From: Fodinicurvata halophila
GTDB lineage: Bacteria; Pseudomonadota; Alphaproteobacteria; Kiloniellales; DSM-21159
Assembly (NCBI RefSeq): GCF_042651425.1
Contig: NZ_JBHSCW010000011.1
Location: forward strand, 62,001 to 126,000
DNA length: 64,000 bases
Direction of reading: 5' to 3'
Shown here: positions 25,446 to 36,000 of the stretch, piece by piece
Position numbering within the stretch: the stretch's first letter is position 1
How the letters are laid out: each line of letters starts with the position of its first letter
Program-made: the position numbers and the translations under genes
The notes under the pieces: model-generated
What the model was told of the DNA's origin: nothing
Seen by the model: only the letters and a program-made list of their open reading frames with translations
Databases searched by the model: none

Positions 25446-27521
25446 TCACGGCGCCGCCGTCTCGGGATCATCGGGCATGGCGGCGCTTGTTCCGGGAGAC
25501 TCCCGTTGCGCATGAAGGAACAGCATGTGTCGCTCGAACTGGTCGAGGATATCGGCGATCAACTGCTCCTTGGTGTAGCCATAGATGTCATACCCCTGGC
25601 TGCCCTCGAGGATATGCACTTCGAGACGGTAGTAGTGCGTGCCCGCGTGCGTGTCGCGGATCGAGAAGGCCGGCATGGCACAGGGGCGTGGCCAGATCTG
25701 ATAGGTGAAATCCTGCTCTTCGCCCAGGTTGACGTTGAGGGCCAGGTGCGCGTCCCTGCCTTCTCCTTCGCCGATCTGAGCGGTAAAGCCTTTCTCTTTC
25801 AGCACCTCACGGATCTCTTCCATGGCCGGTCTGCCCACCTCGCGCAGGAAACGGCCAATCTGTGAGCGACCGGGGAAGCTGACGGCCCGGGTCAGGCGTT
25901 GCCGCCAGCTGAGAATGCCCTGCTCGTCGTGTGCAATGCGTCCGGACAGATGCCCAGCCATGCTGCCGTAGTGGCTGTCCTCCTTCAGGCCCTCGACCTT
26001 GAGTGCCTTGAACAGCCCCGCCATCATCAGGAACAGCACGAAGGCGAAGGGCAGGCCCATGATGACGACAGCGCTCTGCAGGGCGCCCAGGCCACCGACG
26101 ATCAGCAATGCCAGGGTCAGCACGCCGATGATCGCCGCCCAGAGGATACGCATCCATGCCGGTGCATCGTGATTGGGATCGGTCAGCACCGAGGTCAGGT
26201 TGGAAAGCACCAATGAGCCCGAATCCCCGGAGGTAACGAAGAACACGATGGCCAGGATGGTCACCACCACGGTGGTGAGCCCGAACCATGGAATGCCCTC
26301 CAGGAACAGATAGATGGCCGAGCCGGGGTTCTCCATGGCCTGCTGGCCGAAATCGGCCACGCCGGTTCCGTGCATGACCATGTCGATAGCGCTGTTCCCC
26401 ATGGTGGACATCCAGGCCATCATGAAGGCCATGGGCAGGATCAGCGTTCCCGCCACGAACTGCCGGATGGTCCGCCCGCGGGAGATGCGCGCCAGGAACA
26501 GGCCGACGAACGGTCCCCAGGCGATCCACCAGGCCCAGAAGAAGACCGTCCAGGCATTCAGCCAGTCGGTGGGGGGATCATAGGCATAGGTGTTGAACGA
26601 CAGGTCTATGAACTGGGACAGGTAGTCCCCGGCGTTCATCACGAAGGCGTTGAGCAGGAACAGCGTCTTGCCGGTGAACAGGACGAACAGCATAAGCAGC
26701 AGCGCCAGCAGCATGTTGAACTCGGACAGCCGGCGAATCCCCTTGTCCACACCCGTGACCGCGGAGACAGCAGAAAAGATCACGATCAGCACCGCCAGCG
26801 CCGCCTGGGTGGCCGTGCTCTCCGGAATGCCGAACATGTAGCTGAGCCCGAAGTTCAACTGGATGATGCCGATGCCCAGGCTGGTCGCGATGCCGAAGAT
26901 CGTGCCGAGCACCGCGGCGGTGTCCACCGTGTGACCGATGGCCCCCTCGATCCGCTTGCCGAAGATCGGATAGAGGGCGGAACGAATGGTCAGGGGCAGC
27001 CCGTGCCGATAGCTGAAGAACGCCAGGGACATGCCGACCAGGGTATAGATCCCCCAGCCCGACAGCCCCCAGTGCAGGAACGTGAGCTCCATGGCATGGC
27101 GCGCCGCCGCGACGGTTTCCGCGTCGCCTTCCGGCGGGGCCAGGAAATGCGTGACAGGCTCGGCAACGGAAAAGAACAGCAGGTCGATACCGATGCCGGC
27201 CGCAAACAGCATCGCGGCCCAAGTGATCACGTTGAATTCTGGAACGGAATGCGCCGGGCCGAGCCGGAGCTTGCCGTAACGTGACAGGCCGATCGCGATC
27301 ACGAAAATCAGGTAGACCACCACGGCGAGGAAGTAGAACCAGCCGAAACTGTTCGAAATCCACGCCAGCACGGCATTGATCACCCCGCTGGCGGTCTCCG
27401 TGAAGAACATCGTCCACAGCGCGAACAACACGATGCCGATGCTCGAGCTGTAGAAAACGGTGGGATTGAGACGGTCCTGTTGCGGGGAAGCGTCCTGTTC
27501 GTTGTCCTGCTCGGTGGCCAT
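25446..27521 (-). CDS. betT: BCCT family choline/betaine transporter (BetT type)
   Basis: A 691-residue secondary importer for choline or betaine in the inner membrane. About twelve helices are visible, with the BCCT signature FFWAWWIAWGPFVGLFLARI and SRGRTIRQFV, and the substrate-site region HWGLSGWGIYTLVGMSL. The C-terminal 170 residues or so form a soluble tail, as in BetT proteins that sense osmolarity. ATG 27521 follows GAGGAG; a longer frame adds six residues. It is co-transcribed with betA, giving a choline uptake and oxidation unit for osmoprotection. Confidence 0.9.
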   Translation of the reverse strand: MATEQDNEQDASPQQDRLNPTVFYSSSIGIVLFALWTMFFTETASGVINAVLAWISNSFGWFYFLAVVVYLIFVIAIGLSRYGKLRLGPAHSVPEFNVITWAAMLFAAGIGIDLLFFSVAEPVTHFLAPPEGDAETVAAARHAMELTFLHWGLSGWGIYTLVGMSLAFFSYRHGLPLTIRSALYPIFGKRIEGAIGHTVDTAAVLGTIFGIATSLGIGIIQLNFGLSYMFGIPESTATQAALAVLIVIFSAVSAVTGVDKGIRRLSEFNMLLALLLMLFVLFTGKTLFLLNAFVMNAGDYLSQFIDLSFNTYAYDPPTDWLNAWTVFFWAWWIAWGPFVGLFLARISRGRTIRQFVAGTLILPMAFMMAWMSTMGNSAIDMVMHGTGVADFGQQAMENPGSAIYLFLEGIPWFGLTTVVVTILAIVFFVTSGDSGSLVLSNLTSVLTDPNHDAPAWMRILWAAIIGVLTLALLIVGGLGALQSAVVIMGLPFAFVLFLMMAGLFKALKVEGLKEDSHYGSMAGHLSGRIAHDEQGILSWRQRLTRAVSFPGRSQIGRFLREVGRPAMEEIREVLKEKGFTAQIGEGEGRDAHLALNVNLGEEQDFTYQIWPRPCAMPAFSIRDTHAGTHYYRLEVHILEGSQGYDIYGYTKEQLIADILDQFERHMLFLHAQRESPGTSAAMPDDPETAAP

Positions 27522-27666
27522 GGATGGGCTCCTCGAAGGCAAGCTTATGTCATGACCTTACGTCACAGTGCCAGCACAAGACAACTATCTGAAACCAGAC
27601 ACGTCCCCTTGTCGGCACCTTGACAGCCGGCACAAGCGTCAGTACACAGCCCCATTCCATCTTACA

Positions 27667-27741
27667 GGGCGCGTAGCTCAGCGGGAGAGCACTGCCTTCA
27701 CACGGCAGGGGTCGCTGGTTCAATCCCAGCCGCGCCCACCA
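27667..27741 (+). tRNA. tRNA-Val (anticodon CAC)
   Basis: 75 bases including an encoded CCA. The acceptor GGGCGCG pairs with CGCGCCC; the D-arm is AGCTC-AGCGGGA-GAGC. The anticodon stem-loop CTGCC-TTCACAC-GGCAG places CAC at positions 34-36. The T-arm GCTGG-TTCAATC-CCAGC is intact. It is the attachment site of the element to its right, and the 3' part from the anticodon stem on is repeated at 45299-45350. Confidence 0.96.
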
Positions 27742-27743
27742 TT
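27692..27743 (+). repeat. attL: 52 bp direct repeat within tRNA-Val
   Basis: Starts in the anticodon stem (CTGCCTTCACACGGCAG) and runs through the T-arm and CCA to ATT. It is identical to 45299-45350, with divergence on both sides, as expected for a core site copied by integration of a tRNA-targeting tyrosine recombinase element. Confidence 0.95.
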
Positions 27744-27778
27744 ATTTTTCAATAAAAAACAATATGTTATCCAGAAAG

Positions 27779-27829
27779 CTTACCCAGGATACAGAAACTT
27801 CCATATCCCGGGTAAGCAATAGGTAAGCA
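27779..27829. repeat. Left-end integrase arm-type repeats
   Basis: GGTAAGCA occurs at 27811 and 27822 (11 bp apart), and the inverse GCTTACC occurs at 27779. The same octamer occurs three times at 11-bp steps beside the other end. Position 70-140 bases from the core site fits integrase N-terminal-domain binding sites. Confidence 0.7.
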
Positions 27830-27875
27830 GTGGAGCGAGCCTCGCCTCGCAAGTGGGAACTGGTTTGGCTGCCGG

Positions 27876-28109
27876 TCAGCCCAGCCAGGAGAGCGCTTTG
27901 TGCTTCACTGCCTGGCCCTGTTCGCTCTCCGCTGGCAGCTCAGAGATACGGTATGCGATGACCTCCGGAACCGTGCTGGCATCCTGAATAGCGCGCAGCT
28001 CTTCCTCGGGACTGGTATCCTCAGGAATGGCATCGATCCGCTGGTTCGCAATCTGGATAGCCTCTTCAAACAAAGACCCCAGGGCGATCACTTCATGCTC
28101 TGTGTTCAT
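27876..28109 (-). CDS. Small acidic protein, unknown
   Basis: A 77-residue, strongly acidic helical protein (IALGSLFEEAIQIANQRIDA, IPEDTSPEEELRAIQDAST). It ends the element next to attL, a position where satellites and prophages often carry accessory genes. A purine-rich GGAGGCAATGCC leader precedes ATG 28109. No family is recognised. Small acidic element proteins can be inhibitors of host or phage proteins, but nothing here proves that. Confidence 0.6.
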   Translation of the reverse strand: MNTEHEVIALGSLFEEAIQIANQRIDAIPEDTSPEEELRAIQDASTVPEVIAYRISELPAESEQGQAVKHKALSWLG

Positions 28110-28534
28110 GGCATTGCCTCCTTCATCAAACGATAAGGAAGGCTACCTCGAGCCTGGATCAGGTGTCTGTGGGAGAGATCGCAATCACGTTGGTAGTTTC
28201 GCAACATGATGCGATAATCGCAACACCGATGGGCAAGCTTCAGTGTGCGGACAGTGTGGACAGGATCAAACAATAGCCGCACCCGAAGCCAAAGCTCTCA
28301 ATCCTGTCGCTAGGATCGAAAATCGCGCTTTCCTGGGCCGGCAGATCGCGACCAAGCCATACCGAAACGCAAGACCGCAACCTATCCATTAAAGGTCTGT
28401 CTTGGCAGGCGGCTACTTGCGGAACGCCACATGATCGCCGGCCTAATGCCCTCAATGCGTGCCCTACTTATCAAGCTGCTTGTATGTTGAGATTTCCTCT
28501 TCGCGACCTTCCATAGAGCCTCTCGTTGAAGCGA
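28110..28534. other. Gap inside the element without a supported gene
   Basis: 425 bases between the small acidic gene and the PIN gene. A 71-codon minus-strand frame (28240-28455) has no recognisable features, and its composition does not stand out as coding. The region may hold promoters or gene remnants. Confidence 0.45.
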
Positions 28535-29071
28535 TCAGTTTGAGCCTTTGGAAACTGATCGATCAAACAAGCCCCCATCTGTTTCGTCTCCAGGCTCGCA
28601 AATCCTCAAGTTTGTCCCATCCCGACACTCCATCTCACCATCCAGATGTAGAAGATCATTTCCATCGTAGGTATGCAAAGTTGGAATGCTCCAAAATAAG
28701 GCAGTCGAAAGATGTATTGCATCCGGCTTCTTGCTTAGCTTGGGTGTCTCACGAACCAACTTTCGAGCATTTCGCGCAATAGGAATATCAAGTGCGACCA
28801 ATTTCACAAATGGCTGAAAGAAAACATCATCAAATACTTCAATGCTATCGGGCGCTATAGGTTTTGAGAGTTTCATTTCTGACGCCAACCTATTTGCCTC
28901 AACTATTGATATGGTTGAAGTCCATATCTCGATGTACCCTTTCTTAGCCTGTCCGTAGACGTTGCCAAGCGCTGCCTTTCTAGACTCTTCGCCATTCACA
29001 AGTCCTAACCATGCGCAAGAATCCCAATAAACTTGAGCGGGACTAGCCAAGTTTCTCCCCCCAGAATTCAT
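28535..29071 (-). CDS. PIN-domain ribonuclease-like protein
   Basis: A 178-residue protein with the PIN active-site pattern: Asp17 in VYWDSCAW, Glu58 in SIVEAN, Asp117 in KPDAIHLSTAL, and Asp136/Asp139 in TYDGNDLL. PIN proteins are metal-dependent RNases, often toxins of toxin-antitoxin pairs. ATG 29071 overlaps the end of the upstream 284-residue gene by 29 bases; a TTG at 29050 preceded by GGGGGGAG is an alternative start. Close coupling suggests a two-gene module carried as cargo. The base composition is more AT-rich than the core genes. Confidence 0.8.
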   Translation of the reverse strand: MNSGGRNLASPAQVYWDSCAWLGLVNGEESRKAALGNVYGQAKKGYIEIWTSTISIVEANRLASEMKLSKPIAPDSIEVFDDVFFQPFVKLVALDIPIARNARKLVRETPKLSKKPDAIHLSTALFWSIPTLHTYDGNDLLHLDGEMECRDGTNLRICEPGDETDGGLFDRSVSKGSN

Positions 29072-29897
29072 CTAAGTGCTCTTGAATGGACTTATTCTCT
29101 ATTACATTGACGTCCTTCAATTGCGATAAGGAAATGTCTTTCCAATCGACCTGTTCGTGGTGGCTGACAATAATCCTCTTTAGGAAGCCATCCTTCCCAT
29201 AAACCAGCTCACCGCTGAACCTATGTGTTAGGTCCTGCCAAGCCTCTAACCAGCTATGCTCCGGGCCAATCTTCTCCGCCAGATCTTCAGATAAGACACA
29301 ATAAACCTTGGTGCCGGAAATTCGCTCCCGAACAATAAGAGCAGGGGAGCTGTAATATTTGGTAAGACCAATGACCTCACCCTCGGCGGTCCCCATTTCC
29401 GTACGTTCGCCATCTATATCCTGGTCGATGCTACGTTCAATTACATCAATTGCTTTCTGGGCCCTCACTGGATTGACCGAGAAAGCAGGCTCCCCGTCGA
29501 AATTGACACCTGTGTAAGCTACGCCATTTAAGTTCCTTGCCAGCAACCGATGTATCGCCTTTTCTGCGGCAGAGCCCATCCAACGCGGTGGCTCGCCATC
29601 AAACAAACGCGTTACATCATTCTTAAAGCGATCCATAACCCTGCTGGCTTCTAGGGATACAGAAACCTCGGGATCTTTAGAGAATGCTTCCGCCGTCACG
29701 GTAAATGGTGGCGAGTTTGTGTGAGCCTCGGTGAGCCGCCACACAATCTTTCGTTTGGCCTCATGAGGGTTTTCTGAGCATTCTACAGTTTCAATCATAT
29801 CCAGAACTTGGCGCATAGCATCTTCGACGGTCAGGTACTCACCCTTTTCCGATGATGGATGAACCGTAATGGATATGGACCTATTTCCCATTCCCAT
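29043..29897 (-). CDS. Unknown protein coupled to the PIN gene
   Basis: A 284-residue protein with no recognised family. It has a beta-rich N-terminus (RSISITVHPSSEKGEYLTVE), a middle with GTAEGEVIGLTKYYSSPALI and a C-terminal part with VYGKDGFLKRIIVSHHEQVD. Position upstream of and overlapping a PIN nuclease gene suggests a partner or antitoxin, but it is much larger than usual antitoxins. It has AT-richer composition than the chromosome. Start ATG 29897; a second ATG lies two codons later. Confidence 0.68.
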   Translation of the reverse strand: MGMGNRSISITVHPSSEKGEYLTVEDAMRQVLDMIETVECSENPHEAKRKIVWRLTEAHTNSPPFTVTAEAFSKDPEVSVSLEASRVMDRFKNDVTRLFDGEPPRWMGSAAEKAIHRLLARNLNGVAYTGVNFDGEPAFSVNPVRAQKAIDVIERSIDQDIDGERTEMGTAEGEVIGLTKYYSSPALIVRERISGTKVYCVLSEDLAEKIGPEHSWLEAWQDLTHRFSGELVYGKDGFLKRIIVSHHEQVDWKDISLSQLKDVNVIENKSIQEHLDEFWGEKLG

Positions 29898-30067
29898 GTC
29901 CTTTAGGCTGCTTTACGTAACCACGAATGAGCAATGGTTCGACAGCCACTTTCTGAAAATGGACGTTAGCATATTCTGATCCCTACTGAGAAACGCGCGC
30001 TTTTCTCAGCTAACGTATTGGCCTTAATGCAAATTCTTCACTTTAGTTTATAATGTACGATAACAGC

Positions 30068-33000
30068 CTATCTTTTGCGACCCAGAAAATACTCACCCAA
30101 CGACACGTCCTCGCCCTCGGCCTCGCGCCAGGCCGCATCCACGGCCCGGTTGATCTGTGTCGAGGGCAGGCCGGTCGCCAGGCCCGTGGCGTTGATCACG
30201 GACTTGACCAGGGCCGGATCGACCTCGCCCTGGCCGGCCTGCGTGAAGGGCGCGGCGAATTCCTTCGTGATCGCGCCATAGGCACCACCACCCTCGAACC
30301 CTGAGGATACCGAGGCAATGTCCCGCACGAACGGCATGGATCCCAGCACAGAGAACGCCGTTTCACGGGCCAGGAACTCGCCCCAGCTATCATCATCGTC
30401 GTCCTCGTCGGGCAGGCGCCCCTTGATCAGCGAGTACAAGATAGCTTCGAGCGTGAACAGGAACGCCATGTCAATGGCCCAGGACAGGGCTTCTTGCGCC
30501 GAACGCGTCGACATGCCTTCCTCATCGATCACGCGCCGGGCCCGGGCCGTGCGTTCATAGGCGACGTTGAACTTGGCGAACATGTACGATCCCAAGGCCG
30601 TGAACAGCCGCACCACTTCGTTCTGACGCGTCGTGCGGCTCACAGATCCACGCTCGACGGCCGAACGGTCCGAGAACAAGCCCGAGGCCTGGGCGCGCTT
30701 CACGACAGCGTCGGCGTGTGCAATGGCCTGCGCCTCATCCTGGCCGAACATCTCCAGGCCCTGCTGATACCCGGCGTACCAGGTCGGCACGTCGACGGCA
30801 TAGAACTGCACCTTGGTCATGAGCCAGAACGACAGCGGCCCCATGATCTCGCGGCGGAAGTCGCCCCAGCGCGACGCAGCCGGTCCCATGCGCGGATCGT
30901 TGTAAAAGTCGTAGATATCCTTGTTGAACGTGGTCTGACGCAGCCGCATGAAGCTCGAGCGCGAAGCAATGTCCGCGCCCGACGCGAATGGATTGACCAC
31001 GGTGCGCATCGTCGCCTTCAGCATGTTCTGCTTGCCCACGACCACGGCCGACTGCGCCAGGCCCGTCACCTGGATCGCCACAGTCGACAGGTTCAGGGCC
31101 AACTTGGCCGCGGTGAAGTTCGATTTCAGCATGCGCGTCGACCGGTTGACCAGGTCGGCCGCACGCAGCTCCCCGTTACCCACGTCCTGCAGCCATATCT
31201 CAAGGGCTTCGAAGTCCGGCTGACGACCGGCATTGATGAAGGCGTCGCGGATCCGCGTGTCCTGGAGGATCCGCCAGGAGTTCGCGACCGGCTCGCTCAG
31301 CTCCAGGTCATAGATCACCTGGTTGACGTGCCGGTGCAGGACCGAGATATCCAGCTCCACCGAACGCCCCGAAGACGAGGCGCGCTCCTTGAGGTGACCG
31401 TTGCGCGTCTGTGCCTTGCCGAACCGGCCGGCCTGGAGGGACTGTGTCTGCAGCGCCGTGTCATCGTCGCGCGCCAGGGAGGACAGGCGCGGATCGTAAC
31501 GCAGCGGATAGTAACCGCCCCGCAGCTCCTTGCCGGCAATGGTGACGGGCGAGGGCTCGACCCATTCCGGCTCGACGCCTGTCACGCGCTGCTCGCGCCG
31601 GCTGATATCGTCACGGAACGTCTCGAGGTAATCCCATACGGACTGAATGAAGTCCGCGTCGCGCTGATCCAGGGTTTCCAGCACAGCATTAACCTGGGCC
31701 TCGGTCAGGTGACCGTTCACGCGCTCGTCGGTCATCCGGTGATAGTTGCCCTCGTTGCCCGTGTTGAGCGCCACGGCGATCCGCTCCCACTTGGACAGGG
31801 AATAGCCCAGCTCCGGCATGTACTCCCGCACCGACATGCGCCGGCGTTCCTCGGAGGTATAGACGTCATAGAGTCCCTCGAGGTCGATCGCGGCCCGCTC
31901 CCGGCGCTGATAGAGCCGGTCCATGGCGTGATCGATCGGCTCCTTGATGTTCTTGTACGCCGCGCCGTAATCCTTGAACCCGTCGATTTCGCGCAACAGG
32001 GTGCTGGCGTTGAGAACCAGGTCCAGGTACTGCCGCGCGGATCGCCGCAGGCCTTCACCGCGCGATCCGACCCGACCGGGCGGGCGTTCCTTCATGTTCT
32101 CGGCAAAGGCCGTCACGACATCGTCGACGCTCTCGTCCAGATCCCGCTGGCGCTGCTCATCGATCAGCCTGTTCCAGCGCTGGGCAACGTGCTCGAGGTT
32201 TTTCAGGCTGTCGACCACGCCGCGCAGCTCTTCGACGGACAGGGTCTTGTAGGGCTTGCGCTGTGTGTCCCTCAAAACGGCCTCAGGAATGGCGAGTTCG
32301 TTCTCCCGGCCTGCCGCCGTCATGGCCTCGACAAACGCCGCCAGCGCCCCGCGACGCTCTTCCTGGCGCCCACTTATGCGCCGGAAGTCGTGACGCTCGA
32401 GAATATCATCGATCGCGGCCAGGTAATCGATCTGCGCATTCTCGCGCCGACCGGCGCCCGCAATCTTCTCTCGCGTGCTCTTGCGGCCCAGCTTCGTGAC
32501 GTAGTTCTCGGCCTTCTCGACCTCTTCCGCAACCTTCCGGCTCTCCATGTAGAGCGCATGGTTCAGCAGCTGGCGCCGCTTGGCGATGATGAAATCACGG
32601 ACCGTCTGGTTATAGTTCGCCGTCGAGCGGTTCGCCTGGTCGACCTGGCTGGCCGGCGCGTCGACGCTGCCTTCCTCGCGCAGCGCAGCACGCGTCTTCG
32701 TGGCGATCCGGCGCCGGGCGTTGTTCATCCAAATCTTCTCGCGCGCCAGCATTCGGCCCAGGCGTTCGGCTTCTTCCCCGGCCTTGCGCTCCGCTGCCAG
32801 GAACCGGTTGGGCTTGATCGCGTCACGGACCCGCATCCCGGCAATGGAACGCCGGGCAGTCTCGCGGGCCTGTTTCAGCGTCATGGCGGCATCGGATCCC
32901 GCAACATCCGTCACGGCGCGCAGCTCGGCCGCGATCCAGTCGCCACGGCGATCGGTATGGACCGCCTCCAGGGCCTCGGCCTCGATCGTTCCGTCATTCA

Positions 33001-36000
33001 GCGCATCGCCGTGGCGCTCGTACATGACACGCTCGGTTTCGGCCTCGATCGCTTCCTTGCGCGGCGGGGCCTGTTCCATGGCCCGGATCATCTCATCGCC
33101 GCTGTCGAAGCCAAACCAGCCCGCGATCTCATCGGGATCCGCGCCGCCCTCGACGGCATAAACGGTCTGCTGCCCTCGAGGCAGGGTTTTCAGGATACCG
33201 GCGCCATAGCGATCGACCAGAATATCCTTGGACATGCGCATGTCGGGCATGTCCCTAACCTCCCCGTCTCCCAGCCAGCGCCGGTTCCCCATCCATTCCA
33301 GGGCGCGATAGTGCCGATAGGCGTTGACCTCGCGCTCGACCTCTTCGCGAACCTGGGCGCGTTCGTCGCGATACCATTTCTCCTGCTGGCGACGGATCGG
33401 CGCCATGGTTTCGCGCAGCAGGCGACGGCGGCTTTCTTCTTCCGCATCGGCGCGCAGTTTCAGGAACCGATCGTACTCCTGATCCGTCAGGCCCATTTCC
33501 TCGGCCGAGGCGAATACGGGACCGGTCGCGCCGGACTGACGCTCGGCCTCGGCAATCTCCTGATCCGTGGCGATCATGCGATCGAACACCCGGCGCAGAT
33601 CGGCCGACACGCTGACATCGAGGCCGCGCAGGCGCTGATAGACCGAGATCAGCCAGGCCCGGAACTTCTCGAAGGCACCACGCAGGGCACTCGAGGGCGC
33701 GTTACCTTCCATCAGATACGTTTCGAAGGCACGGGCCCACTGTTCCTGCATGCCCACATCGATGGCCCGGGCCTTGGCCTCATCATCGATCGCGCCCACG
33801 TCGATCGCGCTCATCACATCCTCGGCCGTGACCTCGACCTCGGGCATGGCGCGGCGTGCATCACGGGCCACCGCGGCGGCATTCTCGCGCCACCACTGCT
33901 TGACCGCGGCCAGATCCTCAACAGAGCTACCCTCGCCACGCTGCGCCAGGTCCTGCATCACGGTCAGGAAATAGTGACCGCTCTCGTGCAGGAAGGTGGA
34001 CAGGTCCGCGCTCTCGAACAGGCGAATGACCGTGTCGCCATTGCCCATACCTGCGCCCGGAAACTGGACCGAACCGCGCGGACCGCGTTCGTCGTTCTGT
34101 TCATATCCGCGAACCTGGATCCGGCTGTCGTCATAGATCACATAGTTGTATGTACCGTCACCATCGCTGCGAGAGGCGCCGTCAAGGAAACGGTGACCAG
34201 GAATGCCGGCAGAGCGCAGGGCTTCGGAAGCGGCGCGATCGGAGCCGAGGCGGGCCTCAATGCCTGCGTACACTTCCTCGAAAGTAAGATCCTCTCCGCG
34301 CGCGATCGCCGCTGCCGTCGAAAGGTCGGCAATGCGGTCCTCATTCTCGCGATCGAGAAGAGGCAGGAGTTTCTCGCGCACCTCTGCCGGCTGCTCGCTC
34401 AACGGTGCATTCCAGAGCAACAGCTCACTGTCATCCGGGACCTCGACCTCGAACAGGCGTCCGCTCGGCTCCTGGGTTATGTTTACAGTGCCGTTTTCAA
34501 TCGTGAAAACACCAGGAGGGCCGGGGTGACCAGTGGCCCGCCTTGCATCAACAGTAACTTCTATGCTGCCATCAGGGAGATCACGTGCGGAAACATTGTT
34601 CCCGTCAGCACTAAATGCCTCGACTATACCTTCGGCATCAAGATCATCCGGACCAAACCCGAAGAACTCCGGATCCGCAGCGATTTCCTCAGCCAGATTG
34701 ACAGCGCGGGAAAATCCGCCGGTATCCGTCAGCGCCTTGCGATAGTGCTCCGCCACCTCGCGCCGGCCCGCGAAATACAGCCCCCAACCAAAGGCTTGCG
34801 CCCCTTCACCGGTGCCGATGCGATCCGTCGAGAATTTCTCGAACAGGTGCGGCGTGCCGTGATAGGCGGACTGATACAGAATGCGCGGATCGTTCGGATC
34901 AAAGGTGCCCTGGTTGTTGACGGATTTTACATTGGTTGCGCCGAAGACCATATAAACGGTCGCGGGCCTTCCTGCGCCCAGGTAGTCATCAACGACATTG
35001 TTGACCACGACGCCATCGAACCCGAAGCGCCGCGCCAGGCTTCCGACCTGATCCGTTGTGAGCCGCCCACCACTTTCCCGGATTACTGAATTGACCGCCC
35101 GCTCTGCATTGTCGCGGGCAGGACCGTCAGGAATAGCCGCGAGAAACGACGCAGGATCCATCCCGCTAAATGCAGCGCCACCGGCATTGACTGTCAGCGG
35201 ATTTTCGATCTTCACGTAAACACCGAGCGTTTCCGGCTCCGCGTTCTGATAGTCGAATGCCCGCGTATCATCGGCATAGGTTCGTGCAACGGAGATGTTG
35301 TCCGTGAAGAAATACGGACCTTCCTGATCGAGATCGTTGAGCCGCTCCTGGGCCGTCGAAAATCCCTGCGTATAGATATCCCTGGCATCGGGCGTGCCGT
35401 GATAAACGACCTTGGGACGCCCCTGACGATCAACGATCTTGCTGTCACCGAACCAGCGCTGGAACGCCTCGCTCGACGTGTCGATCTCTCCGGACTGATT
35501 ATACATCTGCCCGTCATCGGTCCCGTAACGCTGCTGCAGCGCTGCCCGGATCGTGGCATCGTCATCGTCCAGCGACACACCGGCCCGATCGAGCTCTTCC
35601 AGGAACTGCTCGAGCCACTCGTTGGACCGCTCCGCTTCGTCGGCCGTGACGTTTTCGCCGGCATACTGAGGCGTGCCGCGCAGCTCCTGATCGATGGCGT
35701 CCCACAGGGCACCGGTAATGTCCGGCTCCTGCTCCCCGCTCTCCACCGCCGCCCTGTACTGCTGGGCAATGGGATTGTCGGCCAGGTATCCCGCCTCGAT
35801 CGCGGCCCGGGCCACATCATCGGGACCATGGCCCTGGATGTTGCCCTGATCCTGGTCGTTCGCGTCACGCGCCAGGTTCAACGTCTTCCGGCCCCGGCCA
35901 CGCCGGATCGTCTCGGCATCGCGGGCACGCAACTCGCCGCCCGGATCATTGATCCCGCCGTACTGGTCAATGAATTCGGTCAGCGTCATGCCGCGCCGCA

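Noticed and set aside
27568..27822. 84-codon open frame over the tRNA
   Set aside because: It spans a complete tRNA-Val gene and the att core, so it is not coding.
30494..35089. 1,531-codon open frame on the plus strand
   Set aside because: It is antisense to the giant polyvalent gene and arises from its GC-rich codon use; the translation shows no domain, no start signal and biased His/Arg/Leu content.
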